NCBI RefSeq assembly: GCF_000349325.1
Contig: NC_020504.1
Location: 3,940,053 to 4,004,052, forward strand
DNA from: Streptomyces davaonensis JCM 4913
GTDB lineage: Bacteria; Actinomycetota; Actinomycetes; Streptomycetales; Streptomycetaceae
Length of the DNA stretch: 64,000 bases
Direction of reading: 5' to 3'
Shown: positions 1 through 8,554 of the stretch, piece by piece
Numbering within the stretch: the stretch's first letter is position 1
Layout of the letters: every line of letters begins with the position of its first letter
Notes under the pieces: generated by a model
Database searches by the model: none
The model's input: only the letters and a program-made list of their open reading frames with translations
Told to the model about the DNA's origin: nothing
Translations under genes and position numbers: made by a program

Positions 1-422
1 GCGCACTCCCGTTGCCGCCGCCGCGCCCACAGCCGCAGCTCGGCGAGCCCGAGACAGACCCCACCGAGCACCGCGGCCCCGAGCAGCCCCGGCCACCCGG
101 CCGAGTCGAGAGCGACCGCGACAACAAGCCCCGGCGCGGCGACCCGCACCACCTCCGGCCGGATCAGCACCCACAGCACCTGAAGCGGCAGCAGAGCGGC
201 GAGATACGGCTCCACACCGGCGGAGCCCAGCGCGAAGGCGACCGCGACGGCCCCCAGAGTCACCAGCTCGTCAAACCGCCCGTACCCGCGAACCGGCACC
301 CACCGAGGCGGCAACACAGCAACCCAAGCCCGCCCCCGCTCCCCGCTCCAGGCCGGCGCCCTCTCAGGCACAGCCGACTCAGCAAGCGGTCGAGGCAACG
401 GCAGCCGAACATCAGTACTCAT
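1..422 (-). CDS. Partial membrane protein, C-terminus beyond the window edge
   Basis: The reading frame is open from an ATG at 422 to the left edge with no stop, so about 140 N-terminal residues are visible. The first ~55 residues are polar and rich in Pro and Arg. After that come alternating hydrophobic stretches (around LVTLGAVAVAFALG, LLPLQVLWVLI, GLVVAVALDSAG and LLGAAVLGGVCLGL) that look like three or four membrane helices. I do not recognise a family. It is transcribed away from the PH-like gene at 611-1309, with a repeat element between them. Confidence 0.6.
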   Translation of the reverse strand, partial: MSTDVRLPLPRPLAESAVPERAPAWSGERGRAWVAVLPPRWVPVRGYGRFDELVTLGAVAVAFALGSAGVEPYLAALLPLQVLWVLIRPEVVRVAAPGLVVAVALDSAGWPGLLGAAVLGGVCLGLAELRLWARRRQREC

Positions 423-506
423 CGCTAGCCAGACGAGCGAACGAGGCGGTTGGTTGCAGCAGCGACGCAGGCCATCGAAGGCGAGCCCTCAGGGGCGCGG
501 CCCTTC

Positions 507-577
507 AGGGGCGCGGGACAGCATCAATTTGCGGCTCCGCCGCGTGGGCGCGACCAGCCCCCACCGACCCGCACCCG
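507..577. repeat. Dispersed intergenic repeat, copy A (long form)
   Basis: This ~70-bp intergenic segment is nearly the same as 11470-11540. Both carry GGGGCGCGGG, then a core reading TTTGCGGCTCCGCCGCGTGG, then a C-rich run ending in CCCGCACCC. The core contains the small palindrome GCGGC-TCC-GCCGC, so it can fold as a hairpin. The reverse complement of its far end also matches the short element at 47185-47230. It looks like a noncoding Streptomyces intergenic repeat family. Confidence 0.75.
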
Positions 578-610
578 GCAACAGGCACCCGGCGCCACCC
601 CAGAAGCCGC

Positions 611-1309
611 TCAGCCCACCACCAGCAGAACCACCAACAGAACCGCCCCCGCCACAGCAGGCCCAATCAGCTCGTAGGCCCACCGCACCGTGACATCCCC
701 CTGCGCCGACTCCGCCTTCTCCCGGGCCTCCATCAGCGCCCGCAGGTCATCCATCACCTTGTCGGTCTCCGCCCGAGCGGGCCCATCGGCGTCAACGGAA
801 CCGCCGACACTCCCGAGGCCCCCGAACCCGAGCCCCCCACCGCCCGCACCTCGGCCACCACGGCCCCGGCCCCTGCCACTCCGCTCCGCCTCAGCCCGCG
901 CCTGCCGCCGAGCCGCCTTCTTCCGCGCCCGCAGCGAGACGGGGACGGCCCACAGCTGGAACCTCGCCCCGCCCTTCGCGACGACCTCATTGGAGTAGCC
1001 GGACCGAAGAGAAGCCACCTGTCCCCACGGCAGCACGATCACCCGGAGCGGATTGCGGATCCGCAGCCGCTCCTCGTTGGCGAAGACGGCCGGCCGCAAG
1101 GTGAACGCCACCACCACCGGCACCAGCAGAATCAGCGACGCCAGCGCCAGCCACTGTGTCCGCCCGGACCCCTGGACCAGCGCGTCGATCCCCAGCCACA
1201 GCACGATGCCCAGCAGCATCACCCCGCCCACGATGCCGAACGGGGAGCGATACACCCGGTCCCTGGTCGAAGGAACCGGCGCTGATGAGGGGTGTTCCGG
1301 GGTCGTCAT
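611..1309 (-). CDS. PH-domain-like membrane protein
   Basis: The 232-residue product starts at the ATG at 1309 (MTTPEHPSS), 13 codons inside the longest frame. Two hydrophobic helices lie near residues 25-45 and 53-72. They are followed by a segment (EERLRIRNPLRVIVLPWGQV) typical of the bacterial PH-like domain that sits just behind two N-terminal helices. Then come an Arg/Gly-rich linker of low complexity and a C-terminal helix (GPAVAGAVLLVVLLVVG). Function is unknown; such proteins are membrane anchored with the PH-like fold in the cytoplasm. It is divergent from deoC. Confidence 0.75.
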   Translation of the reverse strand: MTTPEHPSSAPVPSTRDRVYRSPFGIVGGVMLLGIVLWLGIDALVQGSGRTQWLALASLILLVPVVVAFTLRPAVFANEERLRIRNPLRVIVLPWGQVASLRSGYSNEVVAKGGARFQLWAVPVSLRARKKAARRQARAEAERSGRGRGRGGRGAGGGGLGFGGLGSVGGSVDADGPARAETDKVMDDLRALMEAREKAESAQGDVTVRWAYELIGPAVAGAVLLVVLLVVG

Positions 1310-1403
1310 GGCCCCGATTGTGCCCGACGCCCCAGCGGACACCTCCACCCCCGCTCATTCGCGGCCCCGACTCCGAAGACGATCCCCTGGGGGTGTACAG
1401 CCG

Positions 1404-1415
1404 CTACGCGCGTAG
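1404..1415. promoter_or_regulatory. Nucleoside-regulon palindrome, site 1 (deoC)
   Basis: CTACGCGCGTAG is a perfect 12-bp inverted repeat ending 13-19 bases before the deoC start codons. The identical sequence occurs before add and the ABC importer operon, with a half-degenerate version before both BMP genes. A position overlapping the translation start region fits repression. The regulator is not identified. Confidence 0.8.
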
Positions 1416-1434
1416 ATATGCTCGTCTGGTGACC

Positions 1435-2397
1435 ATGCCCACCAATGCACCCACCGCAGCAAGTGCCCTCTCGGACGTGACGTCGTCGGACACCTCGCTG
1501 CGCCGCTTCCTCCACGGGCTGCCCGGCGTCGACGCGGTCGGCCTGGAGGCGCGCGCCGCCTCCCTCGGCACCCGTTCCATCAAGACGACCGCCAAGGCGT
1601 ACGCCATCGACCTCGCCATCTCGATGGTCGACCTGACGACGCTGGAAGGCGCGGACACCCCGGGCAAGGTCCGGGCGCTCGGCGCCAAGGCGGTCCGCCC
1701 CGATCCGACCGACCGCACCACGCCCACCACCGCCGCGGTCTGCGTCTACCCCGACATGGTGGCCGTCGCCAAGGAGGCCGTCGCCGGTTCCGGCGTGAAG
1801 GTCGCCTCCGTCGCCACCGCGTTCCCGGCCGGCCGCGCCGCCCTGGACGTGAAGCTGGCCGACGTGCGCGACGCCGTCGCCGCGGGTGCCGACGAGATCG
1901 ACATGGTCATCGACCGCGGGGCGTTCCTCGCGGGCAAGTACCTGAAGGTCCACGACGAGATCGTCGCCGTGAAGGAGGCCTGCGGGACGAGCGCCCGCCT
2001 CAAGGTCATCTTCGAGACCGGCGAGCTGTCGACGTACGACAACATCCGCCGCGCGAGCTGGCTCGGCATGCTGGCGGGCGCCGACTTCATCAAGACGTCG
2101 ACGGGCAAGGTCGCGGTCAACGCCACCCCTGCCAACACCCTGCTGATGCTGGAGGCCGTCCGCGACTTCCGCGCCCAGACCGGCGTCCAGGTCGGCGTGA
2201 AGCCGGCCGGCGGCATCCGTACGACCAAGGACGCCATCAAGTTCCTCGTCCTGGTCAACGAGACCGTCGGCGAGGACTGGCTGGACAACCACTGGTTCCG
2301 CTTCGGCGCCTCCTCGCTCCTGAACGACCTGCTGATGCAGCGTCAGAAGCTGGCCACCGGCCGCTACTCCGGCCCCGACTACGTGACGGTGGACTGA
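1435..2397 (+). CDS. deoC: Deoxyribose-phosphate aldolase
   Basis: DERA splits 2-deoxyribose-5-phosphate into glyceraldehyde-3-phosphate and acetaldehyde, the last step of deoxynucleoside breakdown in the cytoplasm. The 320-residue product shows family signatures: DEIDMVID, LKVIFETGEL, and the Schiff-base lysine region ADFIKTSTGK. VGVKPAGGI carries the second active-site lysine. The N-terminus (~50 residues before TTAKAYAIDL) is longer than in the E. coli enzyme. The start is ATG 1435 or an in-frame GTG at 1429. The palindrome at 1404-1415 sits directly upstream. The next gene begins 6 bases after the stop, so deoC heads an operon with two aldehyde dehydrogenase genes that can consume its acetaldehyde. 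Confidence 0.95.
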   Translation: MPTNAPTAASALSDVTSSDTSLRRFLHGLPGVDAVGLEARAASLGTRSIKTTAKAYAIDLAISMVDLTTLEGADTPGKVRALGAKAVRPDPTDRTTPTTAAVCVYPDMVAVAKEAVAGSGVKVASVATAFPAGRAALDVKLADVRDAVAAGADEIDMVIDRGAFLAGKYLKVHDEIVAVKEACGTSARLKVIFETGELSTYDNIRRASWLGMLAGADFIKTSTGKVAVNATPANTLLMLEAVRDFRAQTGVQVGVKPAGGIRTTKDAIKFLVLVNETVGEDWLDNHWFRFGASSLLNDLLMQRQKLATGRYSGPDYVTVD

Positions 2398-2403
2398 TCG
2401 ATC

Positions 2404-3834
2404 ATGACTTTTGAGTACGCCCCGGCGCCCGAGTCCCGCTCGGTCGTCGACATCGCCCCGTCCTACGGCCTGTTCATCGACGGCGAGTTCACCGAGGCCG
2501 CCGACGGCAAGGTCTTCAAGACCGTCTCGCCGTCCAGCGAGGAGGTCCTGTCCGAGATCGCCCAGGCGGGCGAGGCGGACGTCGACCGGGCGGTCAAGGC
2601 CGCCCGCAAGGCCTTCGAGAAGTGGTCGGCGCTGCCGGGTTCCGAGCGCGCGAAGTACCTCTTCCGCATCGCCCGGATCATCCAGGAGCGCTCCCGCGAG
2701 CTCGCCGTCCTCGAAACCCTCGACAACGGCAAGCCCATCAAGGAGACCCGCGACGCCGACCTCCCCCTGGTCGCCGCGCACTTCTTCTACTACGCGGGCT
2801 GGGCCGACAAGCTCGGCCACGCGGGCTTCGGCGCCGACCCGAAGCCGCTGGGCGTGGCCGGTCAGGTCATCCCGTGGAACTTCCCGCTGCTGATGCTCGC
2901 GTGGAAGATCGCCCCGGCGCTCGCCACCGGCAACACGGTCGTCCTCAAGCCCGCCGAGACGACCCCGCTGTCCGCCCTCTTCTTCGCGGACATCTGCCGC
3001 CAGGCCGGTCTGCCGAAGGGCGTCGTCAACATCCTTCCCGGCTACGGCGACACGGGCGCCGCCCTGGTGGCCCACCCGGACGTGAACAAGGTGGCCTTCA
3101 CGGGCTCCACCGCGGTCGGCAAGCAGATCGCGCGCACGGTCGCGGGCACGAACAAGAAGGTCACTCTCGAACTGGGCGGCAAGGGCGCCAACATCGTCTT
3201 CGATGACGCCCCGATCGACCAGGCCGTCGAGGGCATCGTCAACGGCATCTTCTTCAACCAGGGCCAGGTCTGCTGTGCGGGCTCCCGGCTGCTGGTGCAG
3301 GAGTCGATCCAGGACGAGCTGCTGGACTCCCTCAAGCGCCGTCTGTCCACGCTGCGCCTCGGCGACCCGCTGGACAAGAACACCGACATCGGCGCGATCA
3401 ACTCCGAGGAGCAGCTGGCCCGGATCACCTCGCTGGTGGAGAAGGGCGAGGCGGAGGGCGGCGAGCGCTGGTCGCCGGCCTGCGAACTCCCCGAGAGCGG
3501 CTACTGGTTCGCCCCGACGCTGTTCACCAACGTCACCCAGGCGCACACGATCGCACGGGACGAGATCTTCGGCCCGGTCCTCTCCGTCCTCACCTTCCGG
3601 ACGCCGGACGAGGCCGTCGCCAAGGCCAACAACAGCCAGTACGGCCTGTCCGCGGGCATCTGGACGGAGAAGGGGTCGCGGATCCTGGCCGTCGCGAGCA
3701 AGCTGCGCGCGGGCGTGATCTGGTCCAACACGTTCAACAAGTTCGACCCGACCTCGCCGTTCGGCGGCTACAAGGAGTCGGGCTTCGGCCGCGAGGGCGG
3801 CCGCCACGGCCTGGAGGCGTACCTCGATGTCTGA
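2404..3834 (+). CDS. NAD(P)-dependent aldehyde dehydrogenase
   Basis: A full-length (476-residue) ALDH-superfamily enzyme. The oxyanion motif PWNFPL lies near residue 158. The cofactor motif FTGSTAVGK lies near 230, the glutamate motif LELGGKGANIV near 255, and the catalytic cysteine in GQVCCAGSR near 292. EIFGPVL follows. It starts 6 bases after deoC and its last 8 bases overlap the next ALDH-like gene. Position after deoC suggests that it oxidises acetaldehyde to acetate or handles a related aldehyde; substrate is inferred only from context. Confidence 0.92.
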   Translation: MTFEYAPAPESRSVVDIAPSYGLFIDGEFTEAADGKVFKTVSPSSEEVLSEIAQAGEADVDRAVKAARKAFEKWSALPGSERAKYLFRIARIIQERSRELAVLETLDNGKPIKETRDADLPLVAAHFFYYAGWADKLGHAGFGADPKPLGVAGQVIPWNFPLLMLAWKIAPALATGNTVVLKPAETTPLSALFFADICRQAGLPKGVVNILPGYGDTGAALVAHPDVNKVAFTGSTAVGKQIARTVAGTNKKVTLELGGKGANIVFDDAPIDQAVEGIVNGIFFNQGQVCCAGSRLLVQESIQDELLDSLKRRLSTLRLGDPLDKNTDIGAINSEEQLARITSLVEKGEAEGGERWSPACELPESGYWFAPTLFTNVTQAHTIARDEIFGPVLSVLTFRTPDEAVAKANNSQYGLSAGIWTEKGSRILAVASKLRAGVIWSNTFNKFDPTSPFGGYKESGFGREGGRHGLEAYLDV

Positions 3835-4726
3835 CAAGTCCGAGCAGCAGCGTCTGAGCGTCTTCAAGACCTACAAGCTGTACGTCGGGGGCAAGTTCCC
3901 CCGCTCCGAAAGCGGCCGGGTGTACGAAGTGACCGACTCCAAGGGCAACTGGCTGGCCAACGCACCGCTCTCCTCCCGCAAGGACGCCCGGGACGCGGTG
4001 GTCGCCGCGCGCAAGGCGTTCGGCGGCTGGTCCGGGGCGACGGCGTACAACCGCGGTCAGATCCTCTACCGCGTCGCCGAGATGCTGGAGGGCCGCCGCG
4101 AGCAGTTCGTGCGTGAAGTGGCCGACGCCGAGGGCCTGTCGAAGTCGAAGGCGGCCGCCCAGGTGGACGCGGCGATCGACCGCTGGGTCTGGTACGCGGG
4201 CTGGACCGACAAGATCGCCCAGGTGGTGGGCGGCGGAAACCCGGTCGCGGGCCCGTACTTCAACCTCTCCTCGCCCGAACCGACCGGCGTGGTCGTGGTC
4301 CTGGCCCCGCAGGAGTCGTCCTTCCTCGGTCTGGTCTCGGTGATCGCCCCGGTGATCGCCACCGGCAACACGGCGATCGTGATCGCGAGCGAGAACTCCC
4401 CGCTCCCCGCCCTCTCGCTGGGCGAGGTACTGGCCACCTCCGACCTCCCCGGCGGCGTGGTCAACGTGCTCTCCGGCCGTACGGCGGAGATCGCCACCCC
4501 GCTGGCCGCGCACCAGGACGTCAACGCCATCGACCTCGCGGGCGCCGACGACGTACTGGCGAAGGAGCTGGAGATCGCGGCGGCGGACAACCTGAAGCGG
4601 GTTCTTCGTCCACAGCCTGTGGATTATTCCGAGACCCCGGGCATCGACCGCATGACGGCGTTCCTGGAGACCAAGACGGTCTGGCACCCCACCGGGTCGC
4701 TGGGCGCGTCCGGCTCGGCGTACTAG
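3827..4726 (+). CDS. Short aldehyde dehydrogenase-like protein lacking the catalytic domain
   Basis: The 299-residue product aligns with the N-terminal cofactor-binding part of ALDHs (VGGKFPRSESGRVYEV, then the WVWYAGWTDKIAQV and VIAPVIATGNTAIV segments). It ends where a normal ALDH would enter its catalytic domain. No cysteine motif equivalent to GQVCCAG is present, and no glutamate motif. The C-terminus (TAFLETKTVWHPTG) does look like a genuine ALDH tail, as if the middle had been removed. It overlaps the preceding full-length ALDH by 8 bases, so the two are translationally coupled. It probably acts as a non-catalytic partner or structural subunit. A clean frame and a following terminator argue against recent decay. 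Confidence 0.85.
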   Translation: MSDKSEQQRLSVFKTYKLYVGGKFPRSESGRVYEVTDSKGNWLANAPLSSRKDARDAVVAARKAFGGWSGATAYNRGQILYRVAEMLEGRREQFVREVADAEGLSKSKAAAQVDAAIDRWVWYAGWTDKIAQVVGGGNPVAGPYFNLSSPEPTGVVVVLAPQESSFLGLVSVIAPVIATGNTAIVIASENSPLPALSLGEVLATSDLPGGVVNVLSGRTAEIATPLAAHQDVNAIDLAGADDVLAKELEIAAADNLKRVLRPQPVDYSETPGIDRMTAFLETKTVWHPTGSLGASGSAY

Positions 4727-4747
4727 GCGTACCGAGCCGCCGGAACC

Positions 4748-4791
4748 AGAGAGCCGCGCCTCCCCACCGTCCGGGGGAAGCGCGGCTCTCT
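4748..4791 (+). terminator. Terminator of the deoC operon
   Basis: A perfect 12-bp stem (AGAGAGCCGCGC with GCGCGGCTCTCT) flanks a 20-base loop, 21 bases after the short ALDH stop. It also lies just past the convergent gene ending at 4808, so it may act in both directions. Confidence 0.85.
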
Positions 4792-4807
4792 GCCGTGGCC
4801 GTCCGCG

Positions 4808-5218
4808 TCAGCCGCCGAGCAGGCCCGTCGCCTGGCCCAGTACCGGGATGCTGCCGATCGACTGGGCCTGCGCCACCGGCGCCGTGAGCATCTGCGAGGT
4901 CAGGGGCTGGAAGTCGGCGAGCTGGGTGCCCACGCCGTTGTCCAGGGGGTCGACGCCGGTTCCGGCGAGCGGGTTGGGCTTCAGACCGGCGACCGGTCCG
5001 GTGACGTAGCCGACCGTGCTGGTGACCGCCTTCAGGCCCGACTGAGGGTCGATCTTGCCCAGTGAGGTGGGGCGGGTGCGCACCACGTTGTCGAGGACCG
5101 GCTCGGCATCCGCGGCGGCCGTCGACGCGGCGGCGCCCAGGGCGGCACCGGCGGTCGCGAGGACGGCCAGGGCACGCCGGGCGGCGGTCGGATTCGGGGA
5201 GGACGCTGATCTGGCCAT
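4808..5218 (-). CDS. Small secreted protein
   Basis: The 136-residue product has a classical signal peptide (RRALAVLATAGAALGAAAS, cleaved near TAAADAEP). The mature part is rich in Gly, Pro, Leu and Val and has no cysteines. The start at 5218 has a good ribosome site (AGAAGGTGG). It resembles the product of 12523-12885 in layout: signal peptide, a VVRTRP/VTRTLP segment, GPVAGL-type turns and a GLLGG-like motif. The two look like distant paralogues. Function is unknown; small exported Streptomyces proteins of this type may be associated with the cell envelope. Confidence 0.8.
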   Translation of the reverse strand: MARSASSPNPTAARRALAVLATAGAALGAAASTAAADAEPVLDNVVRTRPTSLGKIDPQSGLKAVTSTVGYVTGPVAGLKPNPLAGTGVDPLDNGVGTQLADFQPLTSQMLTAPVAQAQSIGSIPVLGQATGLLGG

Positions 5219-5397
5219 CTGCCACCTTCTTACACAAAGCAATGGGATGGACACGAAGCGTAGTTCAAGCGGCGCGCGCGTTCCAAAGGAGACCCACAGA
5301 CGCGACAGGCGCCGCACCCTCCGAATTCATGACCTACGGAAATTGAACTATTGCGCCCGCGCGCTGTGCCGGCGGTCGGCCGCGGCGCGGCGGCCCG

Positions 5398-6350
5398 TCA
5401 CTCCGCGGCGGCGGACGCGGACTGCGGCTGTGCGGCGGGCCCGGGCTCCGAGGTGGCCGTGAAGGCGCGCATGCGCAGGCCGAGACAGCAGGAGCTGCCC
5501 ACGATCAGGACGACCATGACGCCGAGCAGCACCCGGTAGTCGACGATGGCCACCAGCACCTGAGGTGCGGTGGCGAGCATGGATGCGGCCGACGCGACGC
5601 GGCCCTGGAGGGCGTCGGGGGAGTTGCGCTGCACGGAGGTGTACAGGCCGACGACCGCGCCGGGGATGCCCAGGCCGATCACGAACACGCCCGCCGGCGC
5701 CACCGCGACACCGGGCAGGACGAGCAGCGCGCAGCCGAGGCCCATCGTGCCGAGCCCGAGCACGGTCAGCACCGCTTCCCGGCCCGGACCCACCCGCTTG
5801 AGCACCCGCTCACCGGCCAGGCCGCCCAGCACCGAGCCGACGCCCTTGGCGACGGTGAGCACACCGACGAACGCGGCGCTGCGGTCAAGACCCTCGTCGG
5901 CGACCGCGTGGATCAGGGTCTCGATGAAGCCGAAACCCAGCAGACCGAACCCCATCGCCAAGGACACCGCCCGCAGCCGGGGCGTGCGGGCCAAGTGCCG
6001 TACGCCCGCCAGGAGTTCCTGGGCCAGCCGCCCGTCCGGCCTCTGCGGCTCGGGCTCGGCCACCCGCACAGCGAGCACGCACTGGCCGCACAGCGGGAAG
6101 GTGACCACCTCGAGGGCGGCCACGGCACGCGGGCCGACCATGGTGTACAGCAGGGTGTCGACGGCGGGCGCGACGAGCATGCCGCCCTCCCGGAGCGTCC
6201 GCATCAGCGCATTGGTGGTGCCCAGGTCGTCGCTCGGCACCAGCCGGGTCAGCAGCGCGCTGCCCGCCGCGTTGTGCATACCGACGCCGAGACCGATGCC
6301 GAACAGCACCAGGTACAGCAGCCACGCCTGGTCCTTGTCCTGGACGAGGA
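5398..6350 (-). pseudogene. MFS transporter remnant lacking its N-terminus
   Basis: The minus strand encodes about 317 residues of a major facilitator protein. Homology-like sequence begins abruptly at DQAWLLYLVLFGIGLGVG, which is normally around the third helix. It continues through LLTRLVPSDDLGTTNALM, GVGSVLGGLAGERVL and the last helices to a natural stop at 5398. Upstream of ~6350 the same frame gives low-complexity, non-membrane sequence and no suitable start codon. The first ~80 residues and the promoter are therefore missing. The break coincides with the beginning of another MFS remnant on the opposite strand. Confidence 0.75.
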
Positions 6351-6744
6351 CGTGGCGGCCGGCGTCCTCATCGCGATCGGGGTGGCGCTGACCGGTGTCG
6401 CCGACACTGCCTGGGCCTACGCCGCAACGGTCGTGCTGTGGTCGCTCGGCGAAGCCTCGATCGGCGGGATCCACTCCTCGATCATCCAGAGCATCGCCCC
6501 CGAGCACGCCCGCGGCCGCTACCAGGGAGCCTTCCAGTGGTCGTGGGGTGTCGCCCGGTTCTCCGCACTGACCGTCGGCACCGCCGTCTACGCCCATGCC
6601 GGGCCCGCCGTCCTGTGGTGGTTCAGCGCGGTGGCGGGCGTGATCGCCGCCCTCGGCGTGGGCGCCCTGGCCCCCACGATCGCCCGGCGCGCGGCCGCTC
6701 AGGAACCGGAGGCCGAGCCGGAGAAGGAGACCGTCGCGGGCTGA
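6350..6744 (+). pseudogene. MFS transporter C-terminal remnant, head to head with the previous one
   Basis: The plus strand carries only the last ~130 residues of an MFS protein: GVLIAIGVALTGVADTAWAY, then GGIHSSIIQSIAPEHARGRY, QWSWGVARFSALTVG and two more hydrophobic segments. It ends in an acidic tail with a natural stop at 6744. Upstream sequence in this frame is the antisense of the other MFS remnant, so there is no start of its own. It differs in sequence from the C-terminus of the minus-strand remnant, so two different MFS genes were joined here by an inversion or deletion, or by an assembly error. Confidence 0.72.
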
Positions 6745-6845
6745 CGGGCTCTTCCTGGGCCGGCGGCGGCAGGGATAATGGCTCGGGAGGTTCCCGACGG
6801 AACCCCCGAGCCCTCCCATGAAACCGCAGGCGAGAAGGACAAACA

Positions 6846-7481
6846 GTGGGTTCCCACCCTCCGATACCGACCCGGGTCGTGCTGCTCTGCGGCCCCTCCG
6901 GCTCCGGCAAGTCCCTTCTCGCGGCCCGTTCCGGGCTGCCGGTGCTGCGCCTCGACGACTTCTACAAGGAGGGCGACGACCCGACGCTGCCGCTGGTCCT
7001 CGGGAGCTCCGACATCGACTGGGACCACCCCGAGTCCTGGGACGCCGACAAGGCGGTGGCCGCCATCGAGGCACTGTGCCGCACGGGCCGTACGACCGTC
7101 CCGGTCTACGACCTCTCGCTCAGCGCCCGCACCGGCGAGGAGCCCGTGGAGATCGGCCGCACCCCGCTCTTCATCGCCGAGGGCATCTTCGCCGCGGAGA
7201 TCGTCATCCGCTGCCGGGAACTGGGCCTCCTCGCCGACGCCCTGTGCCTGAGCCGCGGCCCCGTGAAGACGTTCCGCCGCCGCTTCCTCCGGGATCTGAA
7301 GGAGGGCCGTAAGTCCGTGCCCTTCCTGCTGCGCCGCGGCTGGCGGCTGATGCGGGCGGAGCGGTCGATCGTGGCCCGGCAGACCGCGCTGGGCGCCTAC
7401 GCCTGCGACCGCGACGAGGCGATGGGCCGCCTGGCCGACGCCGCCGCGGGCCGCCACGTACAGGCGAGGACGCCCGCGTAA
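6846..7481 (+). CDS. Uridine kinase-like P-loop protein
   Basis: The 211-residue product begins with a Walker A motif (GPSGSGKS) at residues 16-23. The segment LRLDDFYKEGDDP matches the substrate-binding region of the uridine kinase/phosphoribulokinase family. PLFIAEGIFAAEIV corresponds to the Walker B strand. The start is GTG 6846, preceded by GAGAAGGAC. Family members phosphorylate uridine or cytidine with ATP or GTP. Given the many nucleoside genes in this window a salvage role is plausible, but no copy of the shared palindrome lies in front of it. Confidence 0.8.
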   Translation: MGSHPPIPTRVVLLCGPSGSGKSLLAARSGLPVLRLDDFYKEGDDPTLPLVLGSSDIDWDHPESWDADKAVAAIEALCRTGRTTVPVYDLSLSARTGEEPVEIGRTPLFIAEGIFAAEIVIRCRELGLLADALCLSRGPVKTFRRRFLRDLKEGRKSVPFLLRRGWRLMRAERSIVARQTALGAYACDRDEAMGRLADAAAGRHVQARTPA

Positions 7482-7494
7482 GCAGCAAAAAAGA

Positions 7495-7543
7495 GAAGCG
7501 GGACTGGACGGACCCCCCGGCCCTCCAGTCCCGCTTCCTTTTG
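7495..7543 (+). terminator. Terminator after the uridine kinase-like gene
   Basis: A perfect 14-bp stem (GAAGCGGGACTGGA with TCCAGTCCCGCTTC, 7495-7508 and 7524-7537) is followed by CTTTTG, 13 bases after the stop codon. An A-rich run before it makes it potentially bidirectional toward sigQ. Confidence 0.88.
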
Positions 7544-7640
7544 TGCTCCCCCGTGGTGCTCTCCCCCGTTGGTCCCCCGTGACCCCCGTGAGCCCCCTCG
7601 GTTACCGCTCCCCCGTTACTTGGTGCTTCCCCCGGAACCT

Positions 7641-8384
7641 TCAGGCCACCAGCTCGCCGAAGGCGTCCTCCTCGTCACGGCCGAAGCTGAGGACCTCGTC
7701 CTCGCGCAGCCGGCGGAGCGACCGCCAGATGCTGGACTTCACCGTGCCGACACTGATGTCGAGGATGTCCGCGATCTCCGGGTCGGTACGGCCCTCGTAG
7801 TAGCGAAGGACCAGCATCGTCCGCTGGAGTTCGGGCAGCCGGGCCAGCGCCTGCCACAGGACCGCGCGCAGCTCGGTGCCGCGCATCGCGTCCGTGTCGC
7901 CGGCCGTCTCCGGCAGCTCCTCGGTCGGGTACTCGTTCAGCTTGCGGCGGCGCCACGCGCTGATGTGCAGATTGGTCATCGTCCGCCGCAGGTATCCCCC
8001 GACGGCGGCCTTGTCACTGATCCGGTCCCAGGCCCGGTACGTCGAGAACAGCGCGCTCTGGAGCAGGTCCTCGGCCTCGAACCGGTCACCGGTGAGGTGG
8101 TAGGCGGTGGCGTACAGGGAGGCGCGGCGTTCCTGGACGTAGGCGGTGAACTCCGCCTCCGACAGCGAACGACGCTCCCCCGTGTCCTCCCTGTACGCGC
8201 TTCCCCCGTGTGCTTCCCCCGTGAAACCGTCAACCACCGTCATGTACGCGGTGTGCTGACGCCCGGCGCCGCGAGCGCACCCCCGCCCGCTCACGGCACC
8301 GGACTTCTCCGGACCCCGGCCCCCGTTCACGTCGTGCAGACGCGTGACAACTGCGCTGGTGCTCATGCTGTGCAGCGTGTTCAT
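7641..8384 (-). CDS. sigQ: SigE-family ECF sigma factor SigQ
   Basis: The 247-residue product contains sigma region 2 (YATAYHLTGDRFEAEDLLQSA and TYRAWDRI) at about residues 90-125. Region 4 (LPELQRTMLVLRYYEGRTD then DISVGTVKSSIWRSL) is near residues 175-230. It belongs to the short ECF group without an obvious anti-sigma gene beside it. It is divergent from afsQ1, exactly the arrangement of S. coelicolor sigQ, whose expression is controlled by AfsQ1 and which affects antibiotic production. A long polar N-terminus of ~75 residues precedes region 2, so an internal start such as MTVVDGFTG is possible. An AfsQ1-type box lies ~100 bases upstream. Confidence 0.88.
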   Translation of the reverse strand: MNTLHSMSTSAVVTRLHDVNGGRGPEKSGAVSGRGCARGAGRQHTAYMTVVDGFTGEAHGGSAYREDTGERRSLSEAEFTAYVQERRASLYATAYHLTGDRFEAEDLLQSALFSTYRAWDRISDKAAVGGYLRRTMTNLHISAWRRRKLNEYPTEELPETAGDTDAMRGTELRAVLWQALARLPELQRTMLVLRYYEGRTDPEIADILDISVGTVKSSIWRSLRRLREDEVLSFGRDEEDAFGELVA

Positions 8385-8480
8385 CTCGCGCCCCCCGTCG
8401 TGGACTTCCGGTGTTCGGCTTGCTTCCTTGCCTGTGCCGAAAAGCTTGCCCTCGCACCTTCATGGCCGTGTCCGCCGACT

Positions 8481-8496
8481 GTCACAGACCTGTCAC
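8481..8496. promoter_or_regulatory. AfsQ1-type binding box
   Basis: GTCAC-AGACCT-GTCAC matches the published AfsQ1 direct-repeat consensus GTnAC-n6-GTnAC exactly. It sits between sigQ and afsQ1, 97 bases from the sigQ start and 108 bases from the afsQ1 start. Activation of sigQ by AfsQ1 is the expected role. Confidence 0.8.
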
Positions 8497-8554
8497 AGGG
8501 GTCCGCCGTACGCGACGCACAACGTGGTCACAGAGCGCAGCGCTACTGCCACGT

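Noticed and set aside
1306..3867. Very long minus-strand open frame (853 codons) opposite deoC and the aldehyde dehydrogenase.
   Set aside because: It is the antisense shadow of well-supported genes; the translation is low-complexity Arg/Gly/Asp-rich sequence with no family signature.
5398..7074. Long minus-strand frame taken as one intact 558-residue MFS gene.
   Set aside because: Only the part from ~6350 down resembles MFS; the N-terminal ~240 residues are antisense to the other MFS remnant and to the kinase gene and contain no membrane helices.
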